64,000 nucleotides of DNA from Qipengyuania psychrotolerans. Its GTDB lineage: Bacteria; Pseudomonadota; Alphaproteobacteria; Sphingomonadales; Sphingomonadaceae. The notes under the pieces were generated by a model. The model had not been told where the DNA came from and searched no databases. It saw nothing but the letters and a program-made list of their open reading frames with translations. The stretch spans positions 868,001 to 932,000 of the forward strand of contig NZ_CP081297.1 of NCBI RefSeq assembly GCF_019711355.1. Direction: 5' to 3'. Of this stretch, positions 1-9,490 are shown in pieces. Numbering within the stretch: the first letter of the stretch is position 1; the number at the start of each line of letters is the position of its first letter. The position numbers and the translations under genes were made by a program.

Positions 1-23
1 ATGAAATGCTGGATAGTGCGGAG

Positions 24-47
24 CCGCCGGTGCATATACGCCGGCGG
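24..47. repeat. 7-bp GC-rich inverted repeat before the first gene
   Basis: CCGCCGG at 24-30 pairs with CCGGCGG at 41-47 around a 10-base loop. There is no T-run on either side, so it is not a standard terminator. It may end a gene outside the window or lie in the leader of the phosphatidyltransferase gene. Bases 1-73 hold nothing else that I recognise. Confidence 0.35.
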
Positions 48-73
48 TCCCCCAGCCCTACGAAAGTAGTTCA

Positions 74-760
74 ATGGAATCCGACATGAAGCCGGTTGTT
101 TCGCCCATCAACAGGATCCAGCACAATCTGGTTGCTCGTGTCGAGCGGCGTGCATTGGACTGGCTATGTGCTCATCTGCCGCGTCAAATTTCCCCCGACA
201 TGCTGACCGCATTCGGGATGTTCGGCGCTGTGCTCGTATTTGCTGGTTACATTGGCAGCAATGCTGACCGGGACTGGTTGTGGCTGGTTGTTGCAGGCTA
301 CATTGTTCATTGGTTCGGAGATTCACTCGACGGCAGTGTGGCGCGCTTTCGCAAGATCGAACGGCCACGTTACGGCTACTTCCTCGATCACAGCTGCGAC
401 GGGTTTGCGACCACACTGCTTGTGGTGGGAATTGGCCTGACGCCCTATGTTTTGCTCGAGGTCGCGCTTGTCGCTTTGGCAGGGTATCTGCTCATGTCCA
501 TCCATGCCTTCCTGTCAGTCAAAGTGATGGGTGAACTGCGTCTGTCCTATATGAATGCCGGGCCAACCGAGCTCCGGCTGGTCCTGATCGCGCTGACGAT
601 GTCCATGTATTTTGTCGGTCATGAAGCGCCGGTAGTCGGGTATCTCAATCCTTTCGATTTGTTCGTTGGCGGAGTTGGCCTGCTTTTGATTGTGCTATTT
701 GCGGTGCAAACTGCACAAGTCGCAAGACGTCTCGCGGCGGAGGAGCCTCCGCTTAACTAG
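74..760 (+). CDS. CDP-alcohol phosphatidyltransferase family membrane protein
   Basis: Integral membrane enzyme of 228 residues. The family moves a phosphatidyl or phospho-alcohol group from a CDP-alcohol to an acceptor in phospholipid or related lipid synthesis. The family signature is visible: D83-x2-D86-G87-x2-A90-R91, then G101-x3-D105-x3-D109. The four aspartates bind the metal and CDP group in known members. Several hydrophobic segments follow (about 48-62, 69-82, 113-150, 165-185, 190-215). An ATG 12 bases downstream (residue 5) is an alternative start. The acceptor alcohol cannot be read from the sequence, so no specific gene name is given. It stands alone, upstream of and separate from the glutathione reductase gene. 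Confidence 0.85.
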   Translation: MESDMKPVVSPINRIQHNLVARVERRALDWLCAHLPRQISPDMLTAFGMFGAVLVFAGYIGSNADRDWLWLVVAGYIVHWFGDSLDGSVARFRKIERPRYGYFLDHSCDGFATTLLVVGIGLTPYVLLEVALVALAGYLLMSIHAFLSVKVMGELRLSYMNAGPTELRLVLIALTMSMYFVGHEAPVVGYLNPFDLFVGGVGLLLIVLFAVQTAQVARRLAAEEPPLN

Positions 761-837
761 GACGCGTTCGTAACTGCGCGCTTGGCAAACGCCTATCGGA
801 TAGCGATATCGCCCCCTCACGCTGACAGGAGCGCCGC

Positions 838-2193
838 ATGGCCGAGACCGATTACGACTTTGACCTTTTCACTATCGGTGCTGGCTCGGGTGGCGTTCGC
901 GCCAGCCGGGTCTCGGCTGCTCATGGGGCCAGGGTCGCGATTGCGGAGGAGCACCGCGTAGGCGGCACCTGCGTCATCCGCGGCTGCGTGCCGAAAAAGA
1001 TGCTCGTCTACGGCGCGCATTTTGCCGAAGATCTCGAGGACTGCCAGAAGTTCGGGTGGGAAATCGAAGGCAAGAGCTTCGACTGGAAGAAACTGCGCGA
1101 CAATGTGCTGGCCGACGTCGACCGGCTCGAAGGCGCCTATACCGAGACGTTGGAAAACCACGACGTCACGATCTTTCACGAGCGGGCCGAGATAACCGGG
1201 CCGCACGAGATCACTCTGGCCAGCGGCAAGAAGGTCACTGCAAAGCACATCCTTATCGCCACCGGCGCGCGTCCGCGGATGCCCGAATGCCAGGGTGCAG
1301 AGCACGCGATCAGCTCGAACGAGGCATTCCATCTCGATGAGCTTCCGAAGAAGATCATTATCGCAGGCGGCGGATATATCGCCAACGAATTTGCCGGTAT
1401 TTTCAACGAATTCGGCTGCAAGGTCGATATCGTCAATCGCGGCGATACCTTGCTGCGTAGCTATGACGAGGCGGTGCGCGACCGCTTGCTGCAGATTTCG
1501 ATCATGAAGGGGATCAACTTCCGCTTCAACACGACCTTCGAATACATCAAGCCGTGCGAAGACGGCGGATATTTCGTGAAGCTTTCCGACGGCGAGGAAG
1601 AACATGCCGACCTCGTCATGTTTGCGGTTGGACGTCTTCCCAACACCGAAGGTCTCGGCCTCGAGAATGCGGGCGTCGAACTGGGCGACAATGGCGAGAT
1701 CAAGGTCGACAAGTTCAGCAAGACGAGCGCCGATCACATTTATGCCGTTGGCGATGTGACCGACCGCGTCCAGCTTACCCCCGTTGCCATTCGCGAAGGC
1801 CAGGCCTTTGCCGATACAGTCTTCGGCGGCTGCGATCCGATTGCCGTGGATCATAGCTGCATTCCCAGCGCAGTATTCAGCCACCCGCCCATCGCGGCAG
1901 TCGGCATGACCGAGGGCGAAGCGAAGAACAAGCTCGGCAGCGTCAAGGTTTATCTGTCCGATTTCCGTCCCATGAAGAACGTCCTTGCAGGCCGCAACGA
2001 ACGCAGCCTCATGAAGATGATCTGCGACGGAGACAGCGGCAAGATTGTCGGCATCCACATGATCGCGCCCGAAGCCCCGGAGATGATGCAGGCGGCAGCA
2101 ATCGCGGTGAAGGCAGGGCTGACCAAAGCAGACTTCGATGCAACCACCGCCATCCATCCGACGATGGCGGAAGAACTGGTCCTGATGCGTTAG
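838..2193 (+). CDS. gor: Glutathione-disulfide reductase
   Basis: Cytoplasmic FAD enzyme of 451 residues that reduces glutathione disulfide with NADPH. The FAD-binding GxGxxG is at residues 14-19. The redox-active disulfide motif GGTCVIRGCVPKK places cysteines at 45 and 50. A second dinucleotide fold (IIAGGGYIANEF) is followed by an arginine-bearing NRGDTLLR segment, as in NADPH-using members. The C-terminal HPTMAEE gives the catalytic His440 and Glu445. An AGGAG ribosome site precedes the ATG. Its TAG stop overlaps the TAA stop of the convergent FAD oxidoreductase by four bases (2190-2193). Length and motifs fit glutathione reductase better than dihydrolipoamide dehydrogenase. Confidence 0.93.
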   Translation: MAETDYDFDLFTIGAGSGGVRASRVSAAHGARVAIAEEHRVGGTCVIRGCVPKKMLVYGAHFAEDLEDCQKFGWEIEGKSFDWKKLRDNVLADVDRLEGAYTETLENHDVTIFHERAEITGPHEITLASGKKVTAKHILIATGARPRMPECQGAEHAISSNEAFHLDELPKKIIIAGGGYIANEFAGIFNEFGCKVDIVNRGDTLLRSYDEAVRDRLLQISIMKGINFRFNTTFEYIKPCEDGGYFVKLSDGEEEHADLVMFAVGRLPNTEGLGLENAGVELGDNGEIKVDKFSKTSADHIYAVGDVTDRVQLTPVAIREGQAFADTVFGGCDPIAVDHSCIPSAVFSHPPIAAVGMTEGEAKNKLGSVKVYLSDFRPMKNVLAGRNERSLMKMICDGDSGKIVGIHMIAPEAPEMMQAAAIAVKAGLTKADFDATTAIHPTMAEELVLMR

Positions 2194-3305
2194 TCGAGGC
2201 GGGCAGGCGAAAGCGCGCCCGCTTCCACACCCACGGCGCGCAATTCTTCGGGCCAGTCGGTACCTGCAGCGATCGCTTCCGCAGCGAGGGCGAGCGCGGG
2301 CGAGGTTTGCAGACCGAACCCGCCCTGTCCGGCCAGCCAGAAAAAGTCAGGAGCGGCGGCGTCAAAGCCGACAACCGGTTCCCGGTCCGGTGCGAAGCTT
2401 CTCAGGCCTGCCCACTTACTCGCTATGCGCGGTACCGTGAGGGTTGTCGCTTGTTCGATCCGCCAGGCGGTGAGGGCCACGTCCTCTTCTCCAGGCTGCG
2501 CATCACAGGGGGCACTAGGGTGCTCGTCCATCGGGCATGCGAGCAGGCGGCTCGTGCCTTCAGCCTCGATATAGAAGCCTGGACCGGCAGTCTTGGTGAA
2601 GGGCCAGGCACGCATATCGTGCTGGCCAACCACATCGAAAGTGATGACGGTCCGGTGAAGCGGCGCGATGCCGATCGGTGCGACCGAAGCCAAGCGGGCA
2701 ATTTCATCGACCCACGCACCTGCCGCATTGATGACGACTTTGGCCGAATAACTCGCCGAAGGGGTGTCGACAATCCAGCGGCCAGCTTGCCTGGAGAGCC
2801 CTTTTATCGGTGAACGCAGGGCGATTTCCCCGCCAGCGGAAATGATCGATTTGCGGTGCGTCTCCAGCATCGCGTGGGCATCGAGTTTGCGCGCGTCCTT
2901 ATCGAGCAAGCCGCCGACCACTCCACCTTTTCCGGTGCGTAAGATCGGCACCATTCCTTGTACCTCATCTGCACTCAACCGCTCGAGGCGGGGCGCCCAT
3001 TCCCGGTAATCTGAAGCGAGGGAGTTCAGCTTGCGCTCTTGGCCATCAAGGGCGATGAAAAGCGCCGGATGGAACCGGGCGGCAGTGCGGCCGAACAACG
3101 GCAGGCTTGCTGCGGTGAGCGCACGGACCAGTCGGGAATCCATATCGAAATGCGCAAATGCGGCGCTTCGCCCCGAAGCATGGAAGCCGCAAGCTTCCTC
3201 TGTCTCGCACACCAGGACCGAACCGCGCCGAGCGAGCCGGTTGGCGGCGGAAAGTCCGGCGATACCGGCGCCGATCACCACGAAATCGATCTTGCGCATC
3301 GTCAC
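2190..3305 (-). CDS. FAD-dependent oxidoreductase, DAO (amino-acid oxidase-like) family
   Basis: Protein of 371 residues with an N-terminal dinucleotide-binding fold (VVIGAGIAGLSAA, GxGxxG at 12-17) and the FHASGRSAAFAH segment typical of DadA/GlpD-like oxidases. A conserved C-terminal block (SFAPDREPVVGFD, then WLAGQGGFGLQTSP) closes the FAD site. Members oxidise the C-N or C-O bond of small amino or hydroxy acids; the substrate here is unknown. The start could also be the ATG two codons downstream. It converges on gor with a 4-bp stop overlap and is divergent from the reductase gene at 3359, with 53 bases between the starts. Confidence 0.85.
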   Translation of the reverse strand: MTMRKIDFVVIGAGIAGLSAANRLARRGSVLVCETEEACGFHASGRSAAFAHFDMDSRLVRALTAASLPLFGRTAARFHPALFIALDGQERKLNSLASDYREWAPRLERLSADEVQGMVPILRTGKGGVVGGLLDKDARKLDAHAMLETHRKSIISAGGEIALRSPIKGLSRQAGRWIVDTPSASYSAKVVINAAGAWVDEIARLASVAPIGIAPLHRTVITFDVVGQHDMRAWPFTKTAGPGFYIEAEGTSRLLACPMDEHPSAPCDAQPGEEDVALTAWRIEQATTLTVPRIASKWAGLRSFAPDREPVVGFDAAAPDFFWLAGQGGFGLQTSPALALAAEAIAAGTDWPEELRAVGVEAGALSPARLD

Positions 3306-3358
3306 TACGTTGCCCTTTGCAACCCTTCGCCCTAGGTTCGCGCCGAGGGAGAAAGCGG

Positions 3359-4384
3359 ATGACAGGCACAGTACTCGTAACCGGCGGCACAGGCTATATT
3401 GCCGGTGAACTCATCCGACAGCTTTTGGCAAAGGGCTGGAACGTCCATACGACTGTGCGCAACAAGGCGAAAAGCGAGGCTCGCCTGCGCGACCTGTTCG
3501 GTGACCCTGGCGATGACCGGCTGAAAGTTTTTGAAGCGGACCTGATGAGCGACGATGGCTGGGCAGACGCGGTGGCTGGCTGCACGCATGTCGCCCATGT
3601 CGCTTCGCCGATCGCGACTTCCACACCCAAGGACGAAAACGACATGATCGTCCCCGCGCGTGAAGGCACGCTGCGGGCGCTGCGTTTCGCCAAGAATGCG
3701 GGCGTAAAGAGGTTCGTGCAGACGAGTTCCATGGCAGCCGTCGCCTATGGTCGCGCTGAGAAAGTCTATACCGTCGATGAGAGCGACTGGACGGACATCA
3801 CGCATCCGGACATCTATCCTTACGTCAAATCCAAGACCATTTCCGAACGCGCCGCCCGCGACTGGATCGCAGCGGAGGGCGGCGACATGGAATTTGTCTC
3901 GGTCAATCCGGCCATGGTGCTCGGCCCTGTGGACGATGCCGACTTTTCGCCTTCTGTCGAAGCTGTGAAGCAGGTGCTTAGCGGCGAAATGCCGATGGCG
4001 CCCGACTTGGGTTTTGCCATTGTGGACACACGCGATGTCGCGGATCTGCATGTCCGCTGCCTGGAAGAGCCTGGTCTTGCGAATGAGCGTTTTCTTGCCG
4101 CGGGCAAGTTCATGAAGATCATCGAGATCGCCGACATTCTTAGGCAGCGTTTGCCAGCAGACAAAACCCGCAAGGTACCGAAACGCGTGATGCCGAACTG
4201 GATGGTATCCGTCCTCGCGCTGTTCAATCCCGGCGTCGCATCGATCAAGAACGAGGTGGGCAAGACCAGAAACGTCGATGCCAGCCACGCCAGAGACCGG
4301 CTGGGCTGGGAAACGCGTGCTGCCGAAGAAAGCATTGTGGACTGTGCCAACAGCCTGATCGAACACGGCGTCGTTAAAGTTTGA
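3359..4384 (+). CDS. NAD(P)-dependent epimerase / dihydroflavonol-4-reductase-like protein
   Basis: Extended short-chain dehydrogenase of 341 residues. The cofactor loop GGTGYIA is at 9-15. The catalytic Ser-Tyr-Lys set is visible as TSSMAAVA (Ser123/124) and Y155-V-K-S-K159, followed by T-I-S-E as in dihydroflavonol reductase-like enzymes. The open frame extends 67 codons further upstream, but the extension overlaps the divergent FAD gene and is arginine-rich noise. The ATG at 3359 follows GAGGGAGAAAG and starts at the expected beta strand. Bacterial members reduce aldehydes, ketones or sugar-nucleotide intermediates; the substrate is not evident. Confidence 0.85.
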   Translation: MTGTVLVTGGTGYIAGELIRQLLAKGWNVHTTVRNKAKSEARLRDLFGDPGDDRLKVFEADLMSDDGWADAVAGCTHVAHVASPIATSTPKDENDMIVPAREGTLRALRFAKNAGVKRFVQTSSMAAVAYGRAEKVYTVDESDWTDITHPDIYPYVKSKTISERAARDWIAAEGGDMEFVSVNPAMVLGPVDDADFSPSVEAVKQVLSGEMPMAPDLGFAIVDTRDVADLHVRCLEEPGLANERFLAAGKFMKIIEIADILRQRLPADKTRKVPKRVMPNWMVSVLALFNPGVASIKNEVGKTRNVDASHARDRLGWETRAAEESIVDCANSLIEHGVVKV

Positions 4385-4478
4385 ACCGTCCCGCTGCGGA
4401 ATGGTTTGCGTCTGCGTGTTGCCAGCGCGCCTGTCGGTAGTCAGAACACCATCAAACGAATCGCCTTAGGGGTTTTCG

Positions 4479-5033
4479 ATGAACGTATTGGCTTCGCGCG
4501 GACAGTTGCGCGCAAGTTTCATTCGCTGGGCACTTTTCACTGTGCCGCTGTGCGTCCTGCTCGGCTTTCTTGCCGGGCAGCTTGGCGGGCCTGACAGCTT
4601 CTGGTTCCGCTCGCTTGAAAAGCCCGGCATTTACCCGCCGCCAGCGGCATTCGGCATCGTCTGGACGATTCTGTATGTGATGATTGGTTTGGCGGTCGCG
4701 CTGATCTGCGCCGCATGGGGTGCCCGGGGCCGGGGTGCGGCGCTCACCGCATTTGCTATCCATTTCCTGCTCAATCTGGCGTGGACGCCGGTGTTTTTCG
4801 GCATGAAGGAACTTACCTGGGCACTGGTGCTGCTGGTCGTGATCGACATCACGCTGGTGATCGTGATCGCGCTGTTCTGGAAAGTGCGCCGCCTCGCCGG
4901 AATGCTGCTGCTTCCGTATCTCGCATGGGTGCTGTTCGCGACAGCGCTGAACTGGCAATTCCTCGAGCTTAATCCGGACGCTGATGGCGGAACGCCGGCA
5001 GGTATGTCCGAACGTGTGCGCATCGGCAATTGA
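4479..5033 (+). CDS. TspO/MBR family tryptophan-rich sensory protein
   Basis: Membrane protein of 184 residues with five predicted segments at about 17-37, 55-80, 86-106, 112-133 and 138-158. Family motifs include KPGIYPPPAAFG, LNLAWTPVFF and the terminal ALNWQFLELNP. TspO homologues bind porphyrins and in photosynthetic alphaproteobacteria affect pigment-gene expression; whether that holds here is inference, since no pigment gene lies nearby. The C-terminal tail of about 20 polar residues is longer than in many members. An AGGGG ribosome site lies ahead of the ATG. The 94 bases before it contain no clear regulatory element. Confidence 0.9.
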   Translation: MNVLASRGQLRASFIRWALFTVPLCVLLGFLAGQLGGPDSFWFRSLEKPGIYPPPAAFGIVWTILYVMIGLAVALICAAWGARGRGAALTAFAIHFLLNLAWTPVFFGMKELTWALVLLVVIDITLVIVIALFWKVRRLAGMLLLPYLAWVLFATALNWQFLELNPDADGGTPAGMSERVRIGN

Positions 5034-5064
5034 AGCCGGAGCCGAACGCTCCTAGATAGCAGTC

Positions 5065-5310
5065 ATGCAAAGCCAGAACCCGCTCATCGCCGATTTTGTG
5101 AAACTCGCCAATTCGGCTGCCGGAACATTCGCGGGCATGACCCGTGAAGCGCGCGAAACCGCGCGTGAACGCGCCAAGGAAGCGTTTGGCGGCATGGATT
5201 TCGTCACCCGCGAAGAATTCGACGCGGTGAAGGCCATGGCCAGCAAGGCACGTGAAGAATGCGACAATTTGGCCGACCGCATCACCGCCCTCGAAGCCAA
5301 GCACAAGTGA
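5065..5310 (+). CDS. UbiK-family accessory factor (BMFP domain)
   Basis: Small protein of 81 residues made almost entirely of charged amphipathic helix. It carries the family features: an N-terminal NPLIADFVKLANSAAG helix, an FVTREEFDAVK centre and a C-terminal coiled coil ending LADRITALEAKHK. In enterobacteria UbiK trimerises and binds UbiJ to assist aerobic ubiquinone synthesis on the membrane. Length and layout match the family. It is followed 29 bases later by recO and probably shares its transcript. Confidence 0.85.
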   Translation: MQSQNPLIADFVKLANSAAGTFAGMTREARETARERAKEAFGGMDFVTREEFDAVKAMASKAREECDNLADRITALEAKHK

Positions 5311-5339
5311 CGCTCACCCCCGCCTTCGGGTAGGGGGCA

Positions 5340-5942
5340 ATGATGCACCTGCGCGCTCCAGCAATCCTGATATCGGCTCGCCCACACGGCGAGACGGCGG
5401 TGATTGCACGCCTGTTCACTGAAGAAAGCGGCGTCGTCGCTGGCTATGTTGCAGGGGGCAGGGGGCGCCAGCTTCGCCCGGTCGTCATACCGGGCAATCT
5501 GGTCGAGGCCGAGATCCGCGCCAAATCGGACAGCCAATTGCCCTTCGCGCGGCTGGAGCTTTCTCAAAGCCGGGGACCGTGGCTGTCCGAACCTCTGCCC
5601 GCATCCGCCATTTCATGGGTCTGCGCTTTGACCGCCAGCGTGCTTCCCGAACGCAACCCCTATCCCAGCCTCTACAATGCCCTGTCTGCCTTGCTCGATG
5701 CAGTCTGCAACGCACCGTCCGCGCGCGGCTGGGCGCCTGCATTGGCGAGCTATGAAAGCCTTTTGCTGCGTGAGCTTGGGTATGGCGGCGAAAAGCCGGA
5801 GATAGCGGGGCTTGGGCAAGCTCTGGAAATTCTCGACCGCCTGGAGCCCCAAATTGCACGCTATCTGCTTGCCGACACACGCGCTGACGTTCTAGCCGCT
5901 AGGACTGTATTGAGGCAGCGGTTGGGACGGATTGACGGATGA
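5340..5942 (+). CDS. recO: DNA repair protein RecO
   Basis: Recombination mediator of 200 residues that works with RecR to load RecA onto SSB-coated single strands. The N-terminal OB fold is recognisable ([21 protein letters not shown], then [12 protein letters not shown]). An all-helical C-terminal half includes [16 protein letters not shown]. The protein is shorter than the roughly 240 residues of E. coli RecO and lacks a cysteine cluster in its C-terminal half. There are two adjacent ATG codons, at 5340 and 5343. Its stop overlaps the leuB start (ATGA at 5939), so the two are probably translationally coupled. Confidence 0.9.
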   Translation: MMHLRAPAILISARPHGETAVIARLFTEESGVVAGYVAGGRGRQLRPVVIPGNLVEAEIRAKSDSQLPFARLELSQSRGPWLSEPLPASAISWVCALTASVLPERNPYPSLYNALSALLDAVCNAPSARGWAPALASYESLLLRELGYGGEKPEIAGLGQALEILDRLEPQIARYLLADTRADVLAARTVLRQRLGRIDG

Positions 5943-7006
5943 AAATTGCGGTATTGCCCGGAGACGGGATTGGTCCGGAAGTCACGCGCGAATCGCTCAA
6001 GGTGCTGGACGCGCTCAGCCTGCCGCAGCTCACCCTGTTCGAAGGCGATGTTGGCGGCATCGCTTACAAGCGTCACGGCCACCCATTGCCGTCGGAAACA
6101 CTGGACATGGCACGAGCGGCCGATGCTGTCCTGTTTGGTGCTGTCGGCGATCCTGAATGCGACAGTCTACCGAGGCAGCACCGGCCCGAGCAGGCGATCC
6201 TTGGCCTGAGGAGCGAGCTTGGACTGTTCGCAAACCTGCGGCCCGCAGCTGGTTTCCCTGGTCTTGAAGACCTGTCTCCGCTCAAACCCGAACTCGCCCG
6301 CGGGATCGACCTGCTGGTGGTCCGCGAACTCAACGGCGATGTCTATTTCGGCGAAAAGGGCGAGCGCGAAAGTGCTGGCGGGCGCGAAGGCTGGGATGCG
6401 ATGTCCTATAACGAGGCCGAGGTGGAGCGGATCGCCCACACGGCATTTCGCGCCGCTCGAAAGCGCCGCAAGAAACTGACCAGTGTGGACAAGGCCAATG
6501 TACTGGAGACCAGCCGCGTGTGGCGCGAAGTGGTGGTCCAAATCGCTGATCAATACCCTGACGTCGAACTCGACCATATGTACGTCGACAATGCCGCAAT
6601 GCAGCTTGTGCGCAGCCCCGGCCAATTCGATGTGATCCTGACCGGCAATCTGTTCGGTGATATCCTGTCCGACCAGGCAAGCGCATGCGTCGGCTCAATC
6701 GGATTGCTGGCCAGTGCCAGCCTGGGAGAACGGCAGACCGACCTCGGCACTTTCGGTCTTTACGAGCCTATCCACGGAAGCGCTCCCGATATCGCCGGGC
6801 AGGGCAAGGCAAACCCGGTTGCCGCGATCCTTTCACTCGCAATGCTGCTGCGGCATTCGCTGGGACGCGAGACGGAAGCGGGCCAGATCGAACGCGCCGT
6901 GGCTAATACGCTGACCGGCGACATTCGCGGTGCAGACCTTGGCGGAACTGCAACTACCCAGGAAATCGGCGATGCGGTGATCGGGAACCTGAAAAGCATC
7001 GCTTGA
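5939..7006 (+). CDS. leuB: 3-isopropylmalate dehydrogenase
   Basis: NAD-dependent enzyme of 355 residues that oxidatively decarboxylates 3-isopropylmalate in leucine synthesis. Signatures include GDGIGPEV at 8-15, the R-E-L-N-G-D-V-Y-F substrate loop, the conserved lysine in [11 protein letters not shown], and the metal-binding [14 protein letters not shown]. Length is normal for the family. It is coupled to recO by an ATGA overlap, an unusual pairing of repair and biosynthesis genes. The glycosyltransferase gene begins 31 bases after its stop. Confidence 0.95.
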   Translation: MKIAVLPGDGIGPEVTRESLKVLDALSLPQLTLFEGDVGGIAYKRHGHPLPSETLDMARAADAVLFGAVGDPECDSLPRQHRPEQAILGLRSELGLFANLRPAAGFPGLEDLSPLKPELARGIDLLVVRELNGDVYFGEKGERESAGGREGWDAMSYNEAEVERIAHTAFRAARKRRKKLTSVDKANVLETSRVWREVVVQIADQYPDVELDHMYVDNAAMQLVRSPGQFDVILTGNLFGDILSDQASACVGSIGLLASASLGERQTDLGTFGLYEPIHGSAPDIAGQGKANPVAAILSLAMLLRHSLGRETEAGQIERAVANTLTGDIRGADLGGTATTQEIGDAVIGNLKSIA

Positions 7007-7037
7007 GGTTTTGCGGTTTGTCGGGGATGAAACTTGC

Positions 7038-8171
7038 ATGACCCCGGCCAATCCAACACGCCGCGATGAGGCGGCTAACCTGCCGCTGGAACTGGCGATT
7101 ATCCTTCCGACGCTGAACGAGCGTGACAATCTGGCCCCCTTGGTCGAGCGTATCGAAAGCGCGCTGACAGGTGTGGGCTGGGAAGTTCTGGTGGTGGATG
7201 ACAATTCGTCAGACGGCACCGCAGAAGAAGCGCGCCGGCTGGCGAAGAACGACAACCGGGTGCGTGTAATCCAGAGAATCGGGCGCCGCGGTCTGTCCAG
7301 TGCTGCGATCGAAGGTTTCTGTGCAACCGCCGCACCGTATTGCGCGGTCATGGATGCCGATCACCAGCATGATCCGAATTTGCTGATCCCGATGCTCCTG
7401 AGCGTGAAAACGGGCGAGGCCGAGGTCGCTGTAGCCAGCCGTTTTGCCGAAGGCGCCAGCACCCAGGAGTGGGACAGGCCAGATCGCGAACGGCTTTCCG
7501 GGGCGGCTAATGCCCTGGCACGCAAACTTACCGGCGTGGAATTGTCCGACCCCATGAGCGGTTACTTCCTGCTGCCCACGCGAACGGCCATGCGCCTTGT
7601 TCCCGGCCTTTCGGGTATCGGGTTCAAGATCCTGCTCGACCTTCTGGCCACTTCGGACACACCGCTGAAGGTTAAGGACTTTCCAATGCAATTCGGCGCG
7701 CGCCGGTCGGGGGAAAGCAAGCTCGACCGCGCTATTGCTCTCGATTTTCTTGCGGGACTTTATGACAAGAGCTTCGGCCGTGTCATTCCGACCCGCTTTG
7801 CACTGTTCGGCACGGTCGGGGCGCTGGGCGTGCTGGTCCACATGGCCATCCTGTATGCATTGCTAGTTTTCGTTGGCGCCAGTTTCACATGGGGTCAAAC
7901 GGCGGCGACCTTTGGCGCGATGACGTTCAACTTCTGGCTGAATAATTTCCTGACTTACCGCGATCGCCGCCTGAAAACCGCAGGCAAGGTATTCTGGGGG
8001 TGGGCGAGTTTCATCGCCGCTTGTTCGATCGGGGCATTCGCCAATGTCGCGGTGGCGACTATGCTCCACGAGCGCGGCCTGTATGAAATGCTCGCGGCGC
8101 TGGTAGGCATCGCAATCGGTTCGGTATGGAATTACGCGCTGTCGAGCCGTTTCGTATGGGGCCGGTTCTAA
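7038..8171 (+). CDS. GT2 glycosyltransferase fused to a GtrA membrane domain (polyprenyl-phosphate sugar synthase type)
   Basis: Two-domain protein of 377 residues. Residues 17-240 form a family 2 glycosyltransferase with LAIILPTLNERDNL at the nucleotide site, VVDDNSSDGT, and the metal-binding DADHQHD at 106-112. Residues about 253-377 are a GtrA domain with four membrane segments (about 255-280, 287-305, 320-342, 352-372). Such fusions resemble dolichol-phosphate mannose synthases that load a sugar onto a polyprenyl phosphate, with GtrA aiding membrane transfer. An in-frame TTG nine codons upstream is less likely than the ATG chosen here. The convergent GT39 gene is a plausible user of the lipid-linked sugar. 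Confidence 0.87.
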   Translation: MTPANPTRRDEAANLPLELAIILPTLNERDNLAPLVERIESALTGVGWEVLVVDDNSSDGTAEEARRLAKNDNRVRVIQRIGRRGLSSAAIEGFCATAAPYCAVMDADHQHDPNLLIPMLLSVKTGEAEVAVASRFAEGASTQEWDRPDRERLSGAANALARKLTGVELSDPMSGYFLLPTRTAMRLVPGLSGIGFKILLDLLATSDTPLKVKDFPMQFGARRSGESKLDRAIALDFLAGLYDKSFGRVIPTRFALFGTVGALGVLVHMAILYALLVFVGASFTWGQTAATFGAMTFNFWLNNFLTYRDRRLKTAGKVFWGWASFIAACSIGAFANVAVATMLHERGLYEMLAALVGIAIGSVWNYALSSRFVWGRF

Positions 8172-8175
8172 CCGT

Positions 8176-9447
8176 CTACCGCCACCCTTCCAGCCACGTC
8201 CAGGCCGCGAAACTGTCTGGCCGGGCAAGCGGTTCTGCGGCCAGGATCTTGTAATAGAATGCAAAGATCAGCGTGCTGGCGACCAGGGTGCCCGCCGCCA
8301 TCTTGCGCCAGCCCGCCTTCCAGACGTCATCGAGTGTAAGAGCAAGTGCCACCAGCAGGAACGTACTTGGCAGAAAATAATGATAATAGAACTGCGTCGA
8401 TTTGGCGGCGAACAGCCACAGCCCCAGGCTCGCGGCGTAGAGGATCACGACTGCCGTGTGCACCGGGGCACGCTGGGCCACTCCGCGAGTTGCGCACCAC
8501 AGCAGTGCAGGCAGGCCAAGCAACATGGTCAGCGGATTGCCGATCAGCATGACGCCTCGCTGCGCGCCGTCGACGTTCTCGTAGAGATACCAGATGGCGC
8601 GCAGGTTCAGCACCCATTCCGGCCACGTGGATTCGTAAGGATGACTTTTCAGAACCTGTGTCTGAAGCTCGAACATCAACCGGTGGTGGGCAGCAATACC
8701 TTGTGAAATGTGGTAATTTTCGAACCAGTAGCCGGGCCAGAATGTCACGGCATAGACAACGAGGGGGACGATCCCGAGCCAGACAGAAGCTTCCAGCAGG
8801 GTGATGCCGGGCACCGGCGAACCTCGGCGCGATAGAAACAGCCGTCGCCGTCCGGCAGACCATCGCAGCACAAGGAAGCCCAGACCTGGCACAGCCGCTA
8901 TCGGAATGGCATTCCACTTGCTGGCCATTGCCAGTCCCAGTGCAATACCGGTTAGCGCGAGCCGCCAGCGCCCTTCTTCAGGTTCTCGCATGGCTGCAGC
9001 CAATTGCCAGAATGCGACCGCGAGCGCTGCGACCATGAAGATGTCGAGCATCGCGATGCGCGAATGGACGAAGAGCGGGAAACCCGTGGCAATCAGGATA
9101 CCGGCGGCAATGACTGCAAATCGGCTCAGCGTTCCGAACCAGACTGCACGCATGATTGCGAACAATGCAGTAGCACCTGCCAGTGACGGGAAGATGCGCC
9201 AGCCCCAGGGATTATCGCCGAAGATCGCGATCCCAAGCGCAATCATCTCTTTCCCGAAAAGCGGGTGTTCGCGGTTAGAATAACGTTCCAGCGCCAGCAA
9301 TTCCCGGGCGGCTGGAATGTAATGGACCTCGTCGAAATAAGGCGCCGATGGGACGGCAAGGTTCCACACCAGCAATAGCCAGAATGCGAGCGCAAAGGCG
9401 GCGCACCAGGCCAACGGATCGCGGGGCTGCTCGGGGGTGCGGATCAT
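8176..9447 (-). CDS. Phospholipid carrier-dependent glycosyltransferase, GT39/PMT family
   Basis: Polytopic membrane protein of 423 residues. After a first membrane segment it has a periplasmic loop with P-Y-F-D-E-V-H-Y, matching the acidic D-E pair used by PMT/ArnT-type transferases to take a sugar from a polyprenyl phosphate. An ARELL helix and many hydrophobic segments follow. The open frame reaches 9540, but the ATG at 9447 starts just before the first membrane segment and avoids a poorly supported 31-residue extension. Acceptor (protein, lipid A or glycan) is unknown. It converges on the GT2-GtrA gene with four bases between the stops. Confidence 0.8.
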   Translation of the reverse strand: MIRTPEQPRDPLAWCAAFALAFWLLLVWNLAVPSAPYFDEVHYIPAARELLALERYSNREHPLFGKEMIALGIAIFGDNPWGWRIFPSLAGATALFAIMRAVWFGTLSRFAVIAAGILIATGFPLFVHSRIAMLDIFMVAALAVAFWQLAAAMREPEEGRWRLALTGIALGLAMASKWNAIPIAAVPGLGFLVLRWSAGRRRLFLSRRGSPVPGITLLEASVWLGIVPLVVYAVTFWPGYWFENYHISQGIAAHHRLMFELQTQVLKSHPYESTWPEWVLNLRAIWYLYENVDGAQRGVMLIGNPLTMLLGLPALLWCATRGVAQRAPVHTAVVILYAASLGLWLFAAKSTQFYYHYFLPSTFLLVALALTLDDVWKAGWRKMAAGTLVASTLIFAFYYKILAAEPLARPDSFAAWTWLEGWR

Positions 9448-9490
9448 CGCGGGCAGGCTTACGAAAGCCGGGCACGCGCCGCAAGCGCGA

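Noticed and set aside
817-2157. 446-codon open frame antisense to gor
   Set aside because: No ribosome site or known motif; composition is that of a reverse-strand shadow of a high-GC gene, and gor is certain.
3332-4366. 344-codon open frame antisense to the epimerase gene
   Set aside because: Shadow of a well-supported SDR gene.
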